Shown here: positions 24,610 through 37,467 of the stretch, piece by piece | Position numbering within the stretch: the stretch's first letter is position 1 | Layout: every line of letters starts with the position of its first letter | Origin: Pegea sp. RAD2-039 | Taxonomy: Eukaryota > Chordata > Thaliacea > Salpida > Salpidae | Length of the DNA: 64,000 nt | Assembly (NCBI GenBank): GCA_034620365.1 | Contig: JAQGEQ010000090.1 | Coordinates: forward strand, 310,001-374,000 | Reading direction: 5' to 3' | Program-made: the position numbers and the translations under genes | The notes under the pieces: generated by a model | Database searches by the model: none | Told to the model about the DNA's origin: nothing | The model's input: only the letters and a program-made list of their open reading frames with translations

Positions 24610-26303
24610 TTATCTTATATTTACTTTTACGTTCATTAAACCTTTGATTTCAAGTGTCAGAGTTGATTTTATTTCTAACAAATTTTCAGGAACTAATGAA
24701 ACCACAGAAAAGTTTCGAAAAAAATTTGTTAAAATGATTTTCATTTCTTGTAAAGCAAAACGTTGTCCAATACAGTTACGTGGGCCCGCTGAAAAAGGTA
24801 TATAAGAAAATGGAGATAGGTTTCTCTTCAAACGGTTTTCAACATCAAATCTTTCAGGTATAAACTTGTTTGGTTCATCCCAAAGATCTGGGTGTCTATG
24901 AATAGCATATATACTAATAGTAATATTACTACCACGAGGTATTTCCATGCCATCTACAACACAATTTTCTTCTGTTTCTCTTCCTATAAAAGCACCTGGG
25001 GGGTATAACCTTAAAACTTCTTTTATAACCAAATCAAGATAAGGCATTTCTTTCAAATGATCATCAGTAATATCACATGTCTTATGACCATTGAAAACTT
25101 TATCAATTTCATCTAGAAGTTTCTGTTGTTTAGATGGATATAATCCAAGTAGATAGATTGTCCAGCTGATTGCTGTTGCAGTAGTTTCATAACCAGCCAC
25201 TATAAACGTCGTCACTTCTTCTTCTATATCTTCTGATGACAAATTACTGCCCGATGAATCGATCAATAAGTCTAAGAAAGCTTTTCGTTTCTGCTTGATA
25301 TGGTTTCTGCTATCATTAAGTTGTAACTTTTTCTTTAATCTTTTTTCAACAACGGTTTTTGTAAAGTCATCAATAAATTTTAATGTCTTTTTTTGCTCTC
25401 TACCTAATGAAGATAGATTAAAAATCCATTCATATTGATAAATAGGATTGTAGATCCGGTGATGAATATATGTTGAAATTCTAAAAAAATATTAAAGTTT
25501 GTAATTAATTTTTAATGTAGAATATCTATTTGAATACTTTGTTGTGTCCTAATGCAGTAATGAATTAAATTATTGACATTAAATAATAAACATATTTTAT
25601 AAATTTACTTTATGTACACAATCAAATCATTTATGAAAGAGTAAAGTTTAAATCTGCAAAATATAACTTACTTGTGAATTGCTTCAAAGTAATTCAAGCT
25701 GTTTTCAGTTTCAGCAACACACCCCATAGCTGTTTCAGAAATTATCTTCAAAGTACAAAGCTTAATTTTTTGACGGACATCAAACTTCTGATCTTTGTCG
25801 TTTGAGATTTCGGAAATAACTTCATTGATAAAGTTGCTTGAATGTTTATTTATTGCATTCGAAAACGTTTTTAATATATCATGATGAAATGTTGGAGTAA
25901 TCATCTTTCTTCTGTCGTACCATTTCCGCCCACTTGATAATACAAGTCCATCTTTTAACCATGGTTCAATTAATTTGTATTTTTTTCCTTTCTTCAGATG
26001 TTTTGAAGTTTTTAAGAAAATTTCAGCAGCATCAGGATGTAATAAAAAAATTTCAGGCGATAGACCTACCCACAAAACAGCGATTTTCTGCTTAAAGTGA
26101 CCTGCGGCTAGAATCACATTTTTTTCCATAAATCGAAACATACTTGATGAATCATTAGGTAAGGACATAAGATGACCCAATAAATAACTAAAGGGCGCAG
26201 GAAACTTGGGAAGTTGACGTATGCTGTTAAATCTTTGAATAGTTTGAAAGACTTTCATCTTATGAAACAAAACTAATATAAAAATAAGCAACACTAAGAT
26301 CAT
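24610..26303 (-). CDS. cytochrome P450, CYP4-clan-like
   Basis: Two exons (25672-26303 and 24610-25480) give 500 residues, full length for a microsomal P450. An N-terminal hydrophobic anchor (about residues 2-14) fits the endoplasmic reticulum. The oxygen-binding I-helix motif is AGYETTAT at about 306. The K-helix ExxR is EVLR at 365-368, with RLYPP following. The haem loop is FSAGPRNCIGQRFA, with cysteine ligand Cys447. The loop and the ILTNFFRNF stretch after it resemble the CYP4 clan, which often hydroxylates fatty acids, but the substrate here is not predictable. CYP4 enzymes can bind haem covalently through a Glu in the I helix; the Glu of GYETT is near but not clearly equivalent. No redox partner gene is in the window. 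The gene appears intact. Confidence 0.93.
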
Positions 26304-27496
26304 TTTTTTAAGGTTTTTTAATAAACTATTTCAGCCGACTATAAAAAATAAATAAAAATAAGAAAAATATCAAATTAACTTTTATAAAAATATATTTTAT
26401 AAATCATTTCATTTCTATAACCAGAAGTTCTCAAGTTGTAATAAAAACTTTCTTTAAGTACTTCACTGCTGACGATGTAAGCTGATTTAAATAAAAGCAC
26501 CTTTAGGCTGTATATTTATAGCTATCAAAGTGATTTTTAAAATCGATTTTAGTTTAAAAAAATTCTACCGTAATTTCTTGAAAATCCGTAAAATGAATTA
26601 TTTAAACTTTAAGTAGAAGCTTTTGAACTATTCTATTAGAAAATATAGAAAATCATTCTTATGTTAAATGCTTTAATGTAAAAGAAACAGCAAAGAAGTA
26701 CAATAAAAAAAATTTTTAAAGATCTGTTAATGGATTTGAAAGTAGACTGTGCAATGTTAGTGAAATAAAAAAAATTCTATTTTTATACTGAAATAAATTT
26801 ATAGTTTTACAATAAAAATTGTTAGTGGTTTTTATAAATAATACTAAATGAAATATCTTACACAAGTTTGCCTTCAAAAATAGGGTAATAAGATATAATA
26901 GTAATTGAGATTTTTTAAAGTTTTTAAGTATGATGAAAAATGTGCCAAATTATTTTATGATTTGATTAATTAAAATAAATTGATGGTAATCTTATTTTTT
27001 AACGATTACAAAATGATTTAACAATAAATTTTTACAAGATTAAAATGAAAAAGTTTGCTTTAAATGATTAATGAAAAATACAAAAATAGATAAGTAATTT
27101 TAATTTAGGTCTTTTAAGAATTTTTAGACTAATAAATTGGCAGAGTAATTATCTTATTATGATTACAAAAGCATCATAAGTCAGTATCGTAAAAATTTAG
27201 TTTTAAGTAGTAATGATGATAACTCTGTTATTATGGGAGCTTTATTTTATTATAAAAAACGGCTAATAACAGCAGCAAGCAACAACAAACAACTCAACTG
27301 TAATACAATAAGGAACTAGTAATTCTCAATAAAAAGTTAACAACGTAAACAGTAAAATACCCTCCTTATATACAAATAATTACTAATAAATATATATATA
27401 TATAAAAACCCATATGTTTCGCGATATGATCGCGAAATATGATTGGGTGCTTTTGCACAGCATTTGTGTAATTAAAAATTCTCGGTATAAAATCAA
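26304..27496. other. AT-rich intergenic DNA
   Basis: No gene was seen. It includes a TA-rich microsatellite around 27388-27405 and a 9-bp-arm hairpin at 27417-27437. Confidence 0.45.
27417..27437. repeat. perfect hairpin with 3-base loop
   Basis: Arms TTTCGCGAT and ATCGCGAAA enclose ATG. It stands out as GC-containing within an AT-rich stretch, about 60 bp beyond the LINE 3' end. Confidence 0.5.
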
Positions 27497-27589
27497 AAGG
27501 TTTATTTATTTATTACAATAAATGCGAAGGAGGGTACCTGAAGAGAGCACCTCTCGCTAACACACATTCTTAAAAATAATATATATTAA

Positions 27590-27659
27590 GTTAGAAATAC
27601 AGAAAGTAAAAGATGTAACACATGTTAGAAATACAGAAAGTAAAAGATGTAACACATGG
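27590..27659. repeat. tandem duplication of about 34 bp in the LINE 3'UTR
   Basis: The unit starting TTAGAAATACAGAAAGTAAA and ending in TGTAACACATG occurs twice, head to tail. Confidence 0.7.
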
Positions 27660-27758
27660 CATTTCAGTAGTCCTCAAAGCATATAACAGTGAACAATTAC
27701 ATAGAATTATATTAATATAAAAACAAGTCACAGTTTAGAAATGGAAATATTGGCAATA

Positions 27759-29245
27759 TTATAACGGTTCATATGATGGCAGCTGGTTCCAAGTACTAAT
27801 TATGCGGTATGAGAAAAAATTCAATCTGATTAATGTACCAGGTGATATGAGCTTATTAAGGTGTACTGTGTGTCGTCTGAGCTGATATAACTTGAGGGAA
27901 GTACTAATGGAAAAAAAATCATTAAACTGAATGTCAATTAAATTGTGGATAATTTTAAAAATAAGAACTAAGTCGTATTTAATCCGTCGAATTTTCACAG
28001 TGTCTAAATTGAAGAAGCTGAGACGATGTTTATAACTATTATATTTGATATTAAGTTTTCTGCATACTAATCTTGTAAATGTGGCCGGAACAGATTCGAT
28101 TTTTTTGATATCACTAACTTGACATGGCATCCATGCACTAACATTGTATTCAAGAATTGGACGTACGTACAATTTGAAAAGATTGATAAAAAAGCATAGA
28201 TCCTTAGAATTAAAGGTCTTTATAATAAGGTAGACAAAGTTGATTGATTTTCCAAAGATTTTAGAAACATAATTGTGCCATTTAAAGTCAGATGATAGAG
28301 TAATGACAAGGTCTAGGACCGAAGATATTCGTTGAATAATAAATGTATTGATGGAGTATTGGTTCAAGGAATTTGCAGCTGGCTTACGAGAAAAAGTTAT
28401 AAGTTCAGACTTTGTGGGCTGGATTCTGAGCTGCCAGTTCGTAGACCAGTTTTCTACTGTGTGTAGTGCAGTTTGAAGTTTTGAAGGGTTACAAGATAAT
28501 AGCTTGATATCATCTGCATGCACGTACACACTGACATCATCTACTGCTACTAGTCTTCTGATGAGGTCTTCAATGAAAATTAAAAAGAGAAGGGGACCAA
28601 GAACAGAACCCTGAGGAACACCACTAGCGATTTTACTAGAAGTAGATAAAAATCTTTCTATACGAGTTTGTTGGGTTCTACCTAATAGGTAATCTTCAAT
28701 CCACTGTAAGATAAAACTATTGATTTTTGAGTTTTTCAATACAGTAACGAGCTTAGTGTGTGGGACAGAATAAAACGCTTTAGCAAAATCGAGGTATAAG
28801 ATGTCACAGGGAGTATTACTTTCATAATGGGCTGTAAGCTCATTAAGAAAAGTGAGATGTTGAGTCAGGAAAGATCTCCGTTTCACAAAGCCATGTTGGA
28901 CATCGAATATTGGATAGTGTTCCATCAAATAACCGGTCATATGATTGTGAATGATATGTTCTTGAGTTCTGCAGATAACTGAAGTCCGCGAAACTGGTCT
29001 GTAGTTAAGTGCGGTATTTCTGGGGCTTATTTATGAATTGGAGTAACAATAGCTTTCTTCCGAATTTGTGGAACTCTTCCTCGCCTCAGAGTCATGTTAA
29101 AGAAAAACGATAAAGGTAGTGAGAAAGAGGAAGTAGTTTTTCTTAAAAACAATTCTGGGATCTGATCTGGGGTGTTGAAAACTGATGATTTTAAAGAAGA
29201 AATAGCTTTAAATACCATATCGGCCGTTATGTCAAGATCTACCAT
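27759..29245 (-). pseudogene. LINE reverse transcriptase, frameshifted
   Basis: This is the coding part of the element described at 27497-29400. The frameshift between the two blocks, the altered HADD active-site box and the EDL in place of the usual NDL after LIF show a broken copy. Reverse-transcriptase motifs after the break are otherwise in one open frame of 393 codons (27759-28940), so the copy is not very old. Confidence 0.88.
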
Positions 29246-29400
29246 CTCAGAAACATTTGTAAGAATGTCGGAGTAGGAAAGAGAAAGAGTATTGTCCTCA
29301 TCGGTTATACAAACGCTGTTAAATTGATTTTCAGCAATTCAGATTTATTCTCTGGTTTCATCACAAGCTGGTCGCTGTTATCAAGTAAATTGAGTTTTTT

Positions 29401-30129
29401 AAGTTAATTATAAGTTTATATAATAATTTGTAACTTACAAATGTTTTTTACATTAATTATGCAATAATAACATCTAAAAGTATTTTCTGAAGCTTGTGTG
29501 TTACCTGATCTTTATTTAAACGACTGTAAATAAAAAAACATAATATACAAAATATAATTTATAGATTGTCGAAAAAAAATTAAAAGTTATATAGCTACAT
29601 TAGTGTGTTTCTTTTTTTGTAGTTTTATATGCTTTTAAAAATTAATTATAATTTTAAAGTTTCACCACTAAGCTTATTACGTCAGTCACAATTGCAACCT
29701 TTACTTTATTTGACCTTAGCAAACTATATGAAATTAATATAGAAATGTTTTATTTTTAACATTTATTGTAAACCATTTTAATATCAAGATAATTAATTAG
29801 TTAATTTATTATCAGTTTTCACAATAAGTGATTAATAAAAGATATAAAATATTGTTTTATAGTTCTTTCTCTTAAAACTAAAAATTAAAATATCCTATAT
29901 TAATTAGGCAAGTTTAGTTTTTGTTTTGTGAATTTTAAAATCTGTTTACTATAAGTAATAGAATATCTTTATTATATTTATTTAATTATATATTTATACT
30001 TTGATATGAAATTACAATTTTCTATTTATAACTTAATTTTGTTGGACTTTAGAAAGATTTCTATTTAATATAACGCTTTTTATTTACAACAGTCTTTGAG
30101 ATCAAACCTTTTTTATTTTATCATAAAAA
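29401..30129. other. AT-rich upstream region of the universal stress protein gene
   Basis: No coding or RNA feature was seen. It presumably holds the promoter of the downstream gene. Confidence 0.4.
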
Positions 30130-31005
30130 ATGAAAGTTTATATTGCTGTGGATTCAAGTAAGATTGCTGAAGAGGCTTGCAAATGTAAGTTTTTTATTAA
30201 ACTATAACAGAAAGGGTTATGGATTGTAATATAATTTATATTTTAGGGTACTTTAACCATCTTCATAAAGACGGAAATGAAGTCATAATTGCCCACCATG
30301 CTGAGCAACCAAAACTGCCAACATTTTCATTTGAAAGTAAATTTTTTTATCAAAATTTATAAAAGTTTTTATTATAATGGTTTAATGATTAATGTTAGGA
30401 ACAAATAATTTTACAAAAGTCTCTAAATAAGCAAACTTTTGTTGGTTAAAAATTCATAATTATTTCTTAAGATTGCATTTGTAGATTTTACCTGAATGAT
30501 TTTTTTAATTGTAAATCAAATAATTCACTTATAATAGCTGCTTCTAGCTTCAAATATATAAAACTGATCAAATATTTTATTTGATGCATCATTAGAACTT
30601 GGGTCTTTTCCTGCTGATGAAATTACTAAGATTATGACAGATCACAACAAGAAGCTTGCTGATTTAGAATACAAGTTCACTATGGTGATTCAGAACCACA
30701 AAGTAATTAAATATTCAGTTATTTAAAAAAGTTTTGATCCAAATTTTTAAATTAAATTTCAATTAAGAGCTCTTCTTTCAACTGCTGAAATAGTTTCCTA
30801 AATTTTACAGGGTTGCAAAGTTGCTGTGAAAACTTGTGAAGATGGCCCTGGTCATTCTATCATCATGGGCGCCAAAGAAGCTGGGGCACAAATGATTGTG
30901 ATTGGTTCTCGTGGTTTGGGTTTGATTAAGCGACAAATTATTGGTTCTGTGAGCGATTATGTTCTTCATCATTCTCATATCCCAGTTTGTATCTGTCCCG
31001 TTTAA
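30130..31005 (+). CDS. universal stress protein (UspA family)
   Basis: Four exons (30130-30184, 30247-30336, 30596-30702, 30811-31005) give 148 residues, the usual size of a single-domain USP. The protein begins [17 protein letters not shown], the first beta strand and helix of the fold. It ends with the nucleotide-binding signature G.R-G-LG..(9)..GSVS ([20 protein letters not shown]) and a final HIPVCICP strand. The full G-2X-G-9X-G-S/T motif predicts ATP binding, and thus the ATP-binding USP class. Animal USPs are scattered (cnidarians, flatworms, molluscs, tunicates and others) and absent from vertebrates; their role is poorly known but usually linked to stress. A polyadenylation-like AATAAA lies near 31363. 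Confidence 0.94.
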
Positions 31006-33607
31006 ACATTATTTGATTTAATCAATTTATTCATCTTCTGCGGTTAACAACTGATAACTACAATTTTAACTGTAACATATCTCAATGTGCTTCACTAACA
31101 TTCTGAATTTATTTGTAATTTGTAAATGAAGTAATTGCTGCTTGAAGCTGTCGTGAACTCTTTTAAAGCTGTTGTAAATTATGTAATGACCAACTAACGT
31201 TCTGCTAGACTATTAGTGAAGAAATTATGTTAAGGTATTATATTTTTATTCCACGAAATTCATATGAAATTTCTTAATATTGTGTACTTTTAAGTTGCTG
31301 CAGTTAACAAAAAAACTTATGAACTTATGCTAATTCAACTTTGAAATCTTCAATAATCATAAAATAAATTTAAAAGGAATTTATTTGCTTGTTTTTTTTA
31401 TATCATATTAAAAGTAGTCTGATAATAGAATTTCCAAACTTTTAAGGTTACTAAAAGAAGTTCTTTGTTGTATCTTAGATCCTAAAAAGAAATCCAATTC
31501 TTTGATTCAAACTAAGATTAATTTGAGTTTAATTTTATTAAAACTCTTCACAAATGGTATATAGAGCAACTTATTTAAATAATAAATTTGTTCAAATGTA
31601 AGGTCGATTTCTTGTTTGGAGTTATCTTTTATACTTCAAAGTTTCTTTCATAAACATGTTGTCAGTACTGTTTAGAAGTACATTGAACAAAATTGGTTCT
31701 GAAGCTTTCATACAAAATTTTCTTTTTATTTTAAAATCCATATTTAGTACCTGTTTGTTTTTAAAGTGTAAATATTTGAAGGGTTAGTGTTTGCTTAACG
31801 GGTGAAACTCAAGTAAATATTACTTCAAAGATAAAGTATTTTGTCAACAAACTTTATTCACAGTTAAACTTTTGTTAAAAATTTGACTCAAAAAATATAC
31901 TTTTAATTCCAGTACCGACAAATTTACAGGAGATAATATATCGTCAATCAACTTTAATACTTCAAAAATGTAAAGAAATTTGTTTTTGTACCTTATAACC
32001 ACATACAGCTTATAAGATAATGCATTGTATATAAAGTTAGTTTCATTAAACGATAGTGATTATAAAAATTATTTATTGTTTTTGTCATCTTGTTAGACTC
32101 CATTGATATCTCTAGATTTTTTGCATGCTACTAGCCATTAGGGCCTTTTTTGGGGTTTATTTTTTGGGTTTTTATATAAACTAACTGAAATCTCATTAAA
32201 ATATCTTGAAAAGTGGTTAACTAATTATTAATTTAAATAAATGTCTGCTTTTTAATCATACGTAAACTAAATAATCTTTTAGTCTATATTTACACAATAT
32301 TGTACAAAAAATATTTATGTTTTTTTACCTGACTGATAGATCTAAAGTTCTATTATAAATAAAAATAGAAAATCGATTTAAGAAATATAAAATCTTTTAC
32401 ATTAAATGTATAGTCTAAAAAAAGTTAGTTAGAATTTAAACTTTTAAAAGTAATTTCAAAGAATAAAAAGTATTTATAAAATAAAGTTTTGAAATCAAAC
32501 CAACACAAACATATTTTCAATCACTTTAATCTTGGATCAAATATATTTCTTTTTTAGTTAGTCACTTGACTGTATTAAATAAAATCACAAAAAATAGTTT
32601 ATTCTTGATTTAAAAAAGTTTTTTTGAAAAAGTTCAAATAAATTAAACTTAAACATCAGTTATCTAAGTCTATCTATAAATCTCATATTTATCTATTATT
32701 TGAATTTTTGAGCTCGTAATACTACATATACGTAGCTACAGCATATATATTTATAAGTAAAGTAATCTTATATGAAAATAACTAAATATTCTTTTTGTTA
32801 TCAACTTCAGTAACTTTTAAAACTCTGTAAAAAACGTTTACATTTTTGAATCAAGTTTTATCATAGTTTAAAATAAAGCTTGTCAAAATTTATCTAAAAG
32901 CTCAAAAAAATAGTCAAAGACAAAGTTAATAAATTAATGAGTTGTATAATTTAAGTACACTGTGAATTAAAGCGATTATTTCTAACTGTAATTGGATGTT
33001 ACTTTACAATTATCTACTAAAATCAAACTATGCAAATAATTAATATTAATTTAAGAAAAATGACTTAAAGTAAAAGTTTATTGTAATTAAAGCTAAACAT
33101 GTTGGTTCAATCAAATAATGACTTAATTCTTATCATTTTAGTAGAAAGTTAAAACAGATCTAGCTCTGAAATTGAAAAACAATTTAAGTTGAACGTTAGC
33201 CACCAATTTTTATTTATTTATGAGGCAATTAGTTTCACCACAGCGGTGTTTACCTCCTGTATTTGACATTCGTTTAGTTTTTTTTCACTATGGTTGAATG
33301 ATTGTAAATTCAGAGTTGTTGAAAAATCAAATTGAAACAAAAAATAAGCTGTCTTTCTTAAATTATATCATAAATTATTTAGTTGTTCAACAATTTATAC
33401 TGCTATCTTTATTATTACAATAACATCTTCTAATCTACTAGTAGTTGCTGTGGTATCAACATCTACAAAGCCAAGAACGATGCAAGGTATCGACAGAACA
33501 AATTTAGCTTTGATTTTCTAACAGAGGAATTATATTTTTAACTGCTATATGAGTATCGTTAAAGTATTTTTGCAAATGCAAGTTTGAAGGTCTTGATAAT
33601 TCATACG
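31006..33607. other. AT-rich intergenic DNA
   Basis: No gene recognised. The first few hundred bases are the probable 3' untranslated region of the universal stress protein gene. Confidence 0.45.
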
Positions 33608-33722
33608 AGGTTTTAAACGATTCTTTTAAAGGTTTTAAACGAATCTTTTAAAGGTTTTAAACGATTCTTTTAAAGGTTTTAAACGATTCTTTTATAGGTT
33701 TTAAACGATTCTTTTATAGGTT
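33608..33722. repeat. 22-bp tandem repeat, about five copies
   Basis: The unit AGGTTTTAAACGATTCTTTTA (plus one A) is repeated about 5.2 times with single-base variants (CGAATC, TATAGG). Confidence 0.85.
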
Positions 33723-33849
33723 ATGATGGTCAAACTGTATATTTGACTGCTTTTTAATATTTTTTTTTCCTTTTTATTTAAATTCTATACTCTTTTATAA
33801 AAAAACGATGCTTTTGAAGATTTGCTGCCCACCTAGCCTCTTAAATTTG

Positions 33850-34545
33850 GTGAAATAATCTCACATGATCACTAAGACACTGCTCTGTACCATTCACCAT
33901 TGTTGCACACTCAGCAAAAGACCGATTCATAGCAGCCTGAAAGACTTCGGAATAAAAATCAGCTTAAAAAAAGCAAAAGTTCTCAGCCAATCAACATCGA
34001 TAGTTGAGGCTGTAGACAACTTTGTCTATCTCGACTCAAAAATAACATCAACAACACCGATCGAAGTCGAGATCAACAACCGCGTTGGTAAAGCATCTGG
34101 CACGTTTGCACGGATCACCTCCAAGGTCTGAGATAAAGTTATCTATCAGAACCAAGGCCATCTACAGAGTCTTGTTTGCAGTAAGTATTGTACGTCAGCG
34201 AAACTTGGACTTTATCGAAGGCAAACGAAAATAAACTCAACACCTTTCGTTTTCGTTGTCTTAGTCGCATATCACGTTTAACGTGGCAGAAAAAGATCTC
34301 AAACAAAAAGGTCTTAAAGCTCACTAGTCTGACGACAATGTAAGCAAGCAAAGGCTTTGCTGGCTCGGGTACGTTCGTCGAATGGATGAGGGGTGGAATG
34401 CTAAAGGGTTTGTCGAACGGGGAGCTATTTAAAGGCAAACGCAACACCGACTGTCTCTGTCTTTGTTTCAAAGATACCTGCAAGTGCGATATGAAATCGC
34501 ATACCATCAATACCAGCAAATAGGAAGATATCGCAGTGAATCGCT
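33850..34545 (+). pseudogene. decayed LINE reverse-transcriptase C-terminus
   Basis: The first part (33865-34131) reads FGIKISLKKAKVLSQ, VDNFVYLDSKI and VEINNRVGKASGTFARI. This is the thumb and C-terminal region of a common endonuclease-reverse transcriptase family (usual form DKFTYLGS.IS...DVEIN.RIGKA...F..L). After a break the theme continues in shifted frames with RTKAIYRVL, then QRLCWLGYVRRMDEG and a K.R...R...LC.RY-like tail. At least three frame changes or stops interrupt it. It differs from the 27.5-kb LINE, so it is a second family. The - strand ORF at 34139-34519 is only a shadow. Confidence 0.8.
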
Positions 34546-35218
34546 CCGAATGGCGCTCTCTACTTCACAAGACTTTTTTCTGAAAGTTATTTTTGATACT
34601 TTGGATCCAGTTAATAACTTTAATAACAGCCAATAGGAAAATATCCTTTTTAAAAAGAGTTTTTAAATTAGTGATATTATTCTCGACTACATCACTACAA
34701 CCAATTATTTTTTTCAAAAAACAATCTATAGAATATAATCTTGTTAACAAGTGATATATCATTCTGCTACTCTTAACCGTGTTGTACTTATGCTTTTAAT
34801 TTAATTTTATTTCAAAGATTTAAAAAACTAAGCTGTTAAGGCTTTTTTATATCTTTGAAATTACTTCAACTAACAAAAGTAAAACTTTAAAAATTCAGCT
34901 GATCATAAAAAGCAGGCGCTTATAGCTTAAAAACTTACTTTATCAGAACTTTATCGTAATCTCTACTTCATGAAAGTATCTATTTTTTCTAATATACTCA
35001 GCAACAGTTTCAAGTTTCGTCACCTTTAAATATATCACTTATACTCTACAATTCCAACTACAAAAAGTAACTGAATAACTGAATAATTTACCAGAAAACA
35101 TTTAAAAGTTGGCTTTTATTGAACAAATTCTATTCAATGATAAAAACCTAATAACTACAGATCAACTAAACAGTGGTATTGTTGGACAATAGGTTAGTTT
35201 AATCAGATGAAAGCATAT
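34546..35218. other. AT-rich spacer
   Basis: No supported feature. The 65-codon ORF on the - strand (34565-34762) has no recognisable motif. Confidence 0.4.
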
Positions 35219-37467
35219 TTAATGAGTTTTTACTTCGTCCATCCACTGGCACCATTCTATTAACAAAATCACAATTTAAAGAAATGATAAGTTAGATTGT
35301 TTTAGTTACAGACCTTCAATATCAATTTTTCCATCTTTATTTCTATCAGCTTCGTTGAATAACTCTTCAATCTCCCATGAGACTACAGGAGGATCAGCAG
35401 AAATTCCATCCATAGCTTGACACAGTTCTTCATAATCAATCAGATTATCTTTGTTTCTGCAAGTGACAAAGTTCTGTTTTTCATCAAGTTCTTTCAAAAC
35501 TGTTTCAATTATTTAAACTTTCATTCGAGCAAATTTCTTTTCCAATTCATTTTGATGATTATTAATAGAGCTCTCTAACTTAAATCACCGTTGGTTGGCT
35601 TGACTACCTTATACGACGAAGCTTTAATGACGTCATAAATTTTAAGCGTCTAATTTGAACATGATGAAGTCATCATTGACTAATCTATTTTAGTAGATTC
35701 AGTAATAAGAAAATATTTCATGAAATCTTATTCTCTATTTGTTGAAAAAATATTTATTTTCTTTCCTATTATTAAGAATTTATTCGAAAAAGAAAAAGAT
35801 AAACTAACTTATCCATAAATCGGAACATCTCTTTTAGTTCTTCTTCAGACGCTGTTTTTCCTTCTTCTGCGATTTGCATTACCATCATGATCAAAAACTC
35901 ATCAAAGTCAATAGTTCCGCTTCCTGTAAACCAAAAAAAGATCATTTATAAGTTTGATATTTTTGAAACATACTCAAACTTTCACTTTTATTAATATTTT
36001 GTTTTTAGTTCTCAGTTTAAATTAAAACATAATTGTCTTCTTTGGATCTGTTTTATACTCTCAACTAGAGAAAAAAAATCCACAGTTTGTCATTTTTAAT
36101 TTTGTCGCATGACAAATTGTCGCGTTGTTACAGACTACCAATCATCAACTTGATAGTTTACCATCTACATCTACTTCTTCGATTATCTTGTTCAATTCTT
36201 CTCGGGTAGGATTCTGCCCTAGTAGCTTCATAACTCTTCCCAGTTCTCTCGTGCTAATATCGCCTCCACCATCTTGATCAAAGATATCGAAAGCTTGCTT
36301 GAATTCTAAAAGAATAGAAACAACAAATCTGAACCAGAGTTATTTGACCAACAAGTTACATATCAATAAATTGTAAATTAGTTGAGTTGAAGCAAATGAT
36401 GCTTCTGTTTAATATCAACGCAATTAAATTATGTTATCAAGTTAATGACAGTTCAATATTGTTTGAGTTTATCTCATGTTTTTCAAGTGTTTTATCTGTG
36501 ATTTATTAACAAGAAGCATTTAAAATCATATATGTTGAGTAAGGGTGACAATAGATAGAGAATTTGATGCATATAAGTGAAACTTGTAAAGTCCTTTACC
36601 GAATATTTGCTCCTTTGTTAAATGGTTCCGAGCTTCTTCTTTTGTCATCATCGACTTAAAAGAAAAGAAGAATTAGAAGATCAGGAGTAGTTTAGAGTTA
36701 TAGCCATATTTTTAAATAATTTGTAAGTGTATTCTAACTATAATAGAATATTATTATATGAAAATAGATACATAAAAGTATTAAAATTTTTATTTTTATA
36801 AATACTTTTGTTTATTGGTGTAAATCATTATGTAATATTTAGTGTTTTTATCAAACTGTTACCAAAAACAGCTTTGTGATAAAAAAAAAACAATTTTTGT
36901 TACAAAACAAAAACTTGTTGATCATATGGGTTCATAAAAATATGTCTGCTAATTTAAAGATATAAAACTATTTGTAATATGGTATTTTAAGATCAATGTG
37001 ATAATACAAAGAATAAATAGAAATTACCAGAGTTACTCATAATTAGTAGGTTTTATTATTAATAGATTTTTGTAATCTTTTTGTATTACATATTATGTAT
37101 TATATAAAATCGAATTGCTTTGAAAACTAGAATATAGGGAAAGTATTACCTTTAAAAGCTAAAGTATGAAGTTACATAACTGCTAGAAGCTTCTGTCAAG
37201 CGCTATGAAGTTAAACGATGAAATAACTGAACAGCTGAACCTTCTAATTACTAATTATATATTTGCAGAAACATTATGAGCTTCTCATAGCAAACTTAAA
37301 GATGAAATTACACCAAAATAAATTTTATTGTAAAATATACAGTATAAAATAAATATAAGCATTTAATTCCATCAAATGAAATTTTAAGATAGACAAAGTA
37401 GCATAATTAAAAATAGGAAATAAATTTTTAACTTTATCAATTAAAAAAATTAAAAAATACAAACCAT
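35219..37467 (-). CDS. troponin C
   Basis: Six coding exons (37465-37467, 36600-36654, 36162-36305, 35809-35923, 35314-35456, 35219-35256) give 165 residues. This is the calcium sensor of the thin-filament troponin complex in striated muscle. All four EF-hand loops are visible: [36 protein letters not shown] and [12 protein letters not shown], each with acidic or oxygen ligands at positions 1, 3, 5, 9 and a Glu at 12. [14 protein letters not shown] between the first two loops is chordate-like. The C-lobe linker is unusual ([14 protein letters not shown]), and the tail ends [13 protein letters not shown] instead of the usual EFLKMMEG. The first coding exon consists of the initiator ATG alone, followed by a GTTTGT donor. 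This exon is the least certain part; a fallback start is an ATG inside exon 2. Confidence 0.93.
35628..35635. promoter_or_regulatory. CRE-like palindrome TGACGTCA (troponin C intron)
   Basis: A perfect 8-bp site within the intron between troponin C exons 4 and 5. A near match (TGAAGTCA) follows about 35 bp further on. Confidence 0.2.

Larger units (their letters stand above)
27497..29400 (-). mobile_element. 5'-truncated, decayed non-LTR retrotransposon (CR1/jockey-like LINE)
   Basis: The reverse-transcriptase core is read from 29245 to 27759 in two frames. The upstream part (72 codons) has fingers-domain features (DQIPELFL, GRVP..RKKAIVTPIHK). A frame break and stop near 29027-28990 follow. 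The downstream 393 codons continue NYRPVS..SVICR-like sequence, then ASGVPQGSVLGPLLFLIF and the C-terminal LRRHTVH..FFSYRIISTWNQLP typical of these LINEs. The catalytic box reads VHADDIKLL instead of the usual F/Y-ADD. The 3' end is a (TAAA)-like tail near 27500. No endonuclease domain remains at the 5' side. The element cannot move by itself. Confidence 0.9.

Noticed and set aside
34139-34519. 126-codon ORF on the - strand
   Set aside because: It is antisense to the decayed reverse transcriptase, whose + strand frames hold the recognisable motifs.
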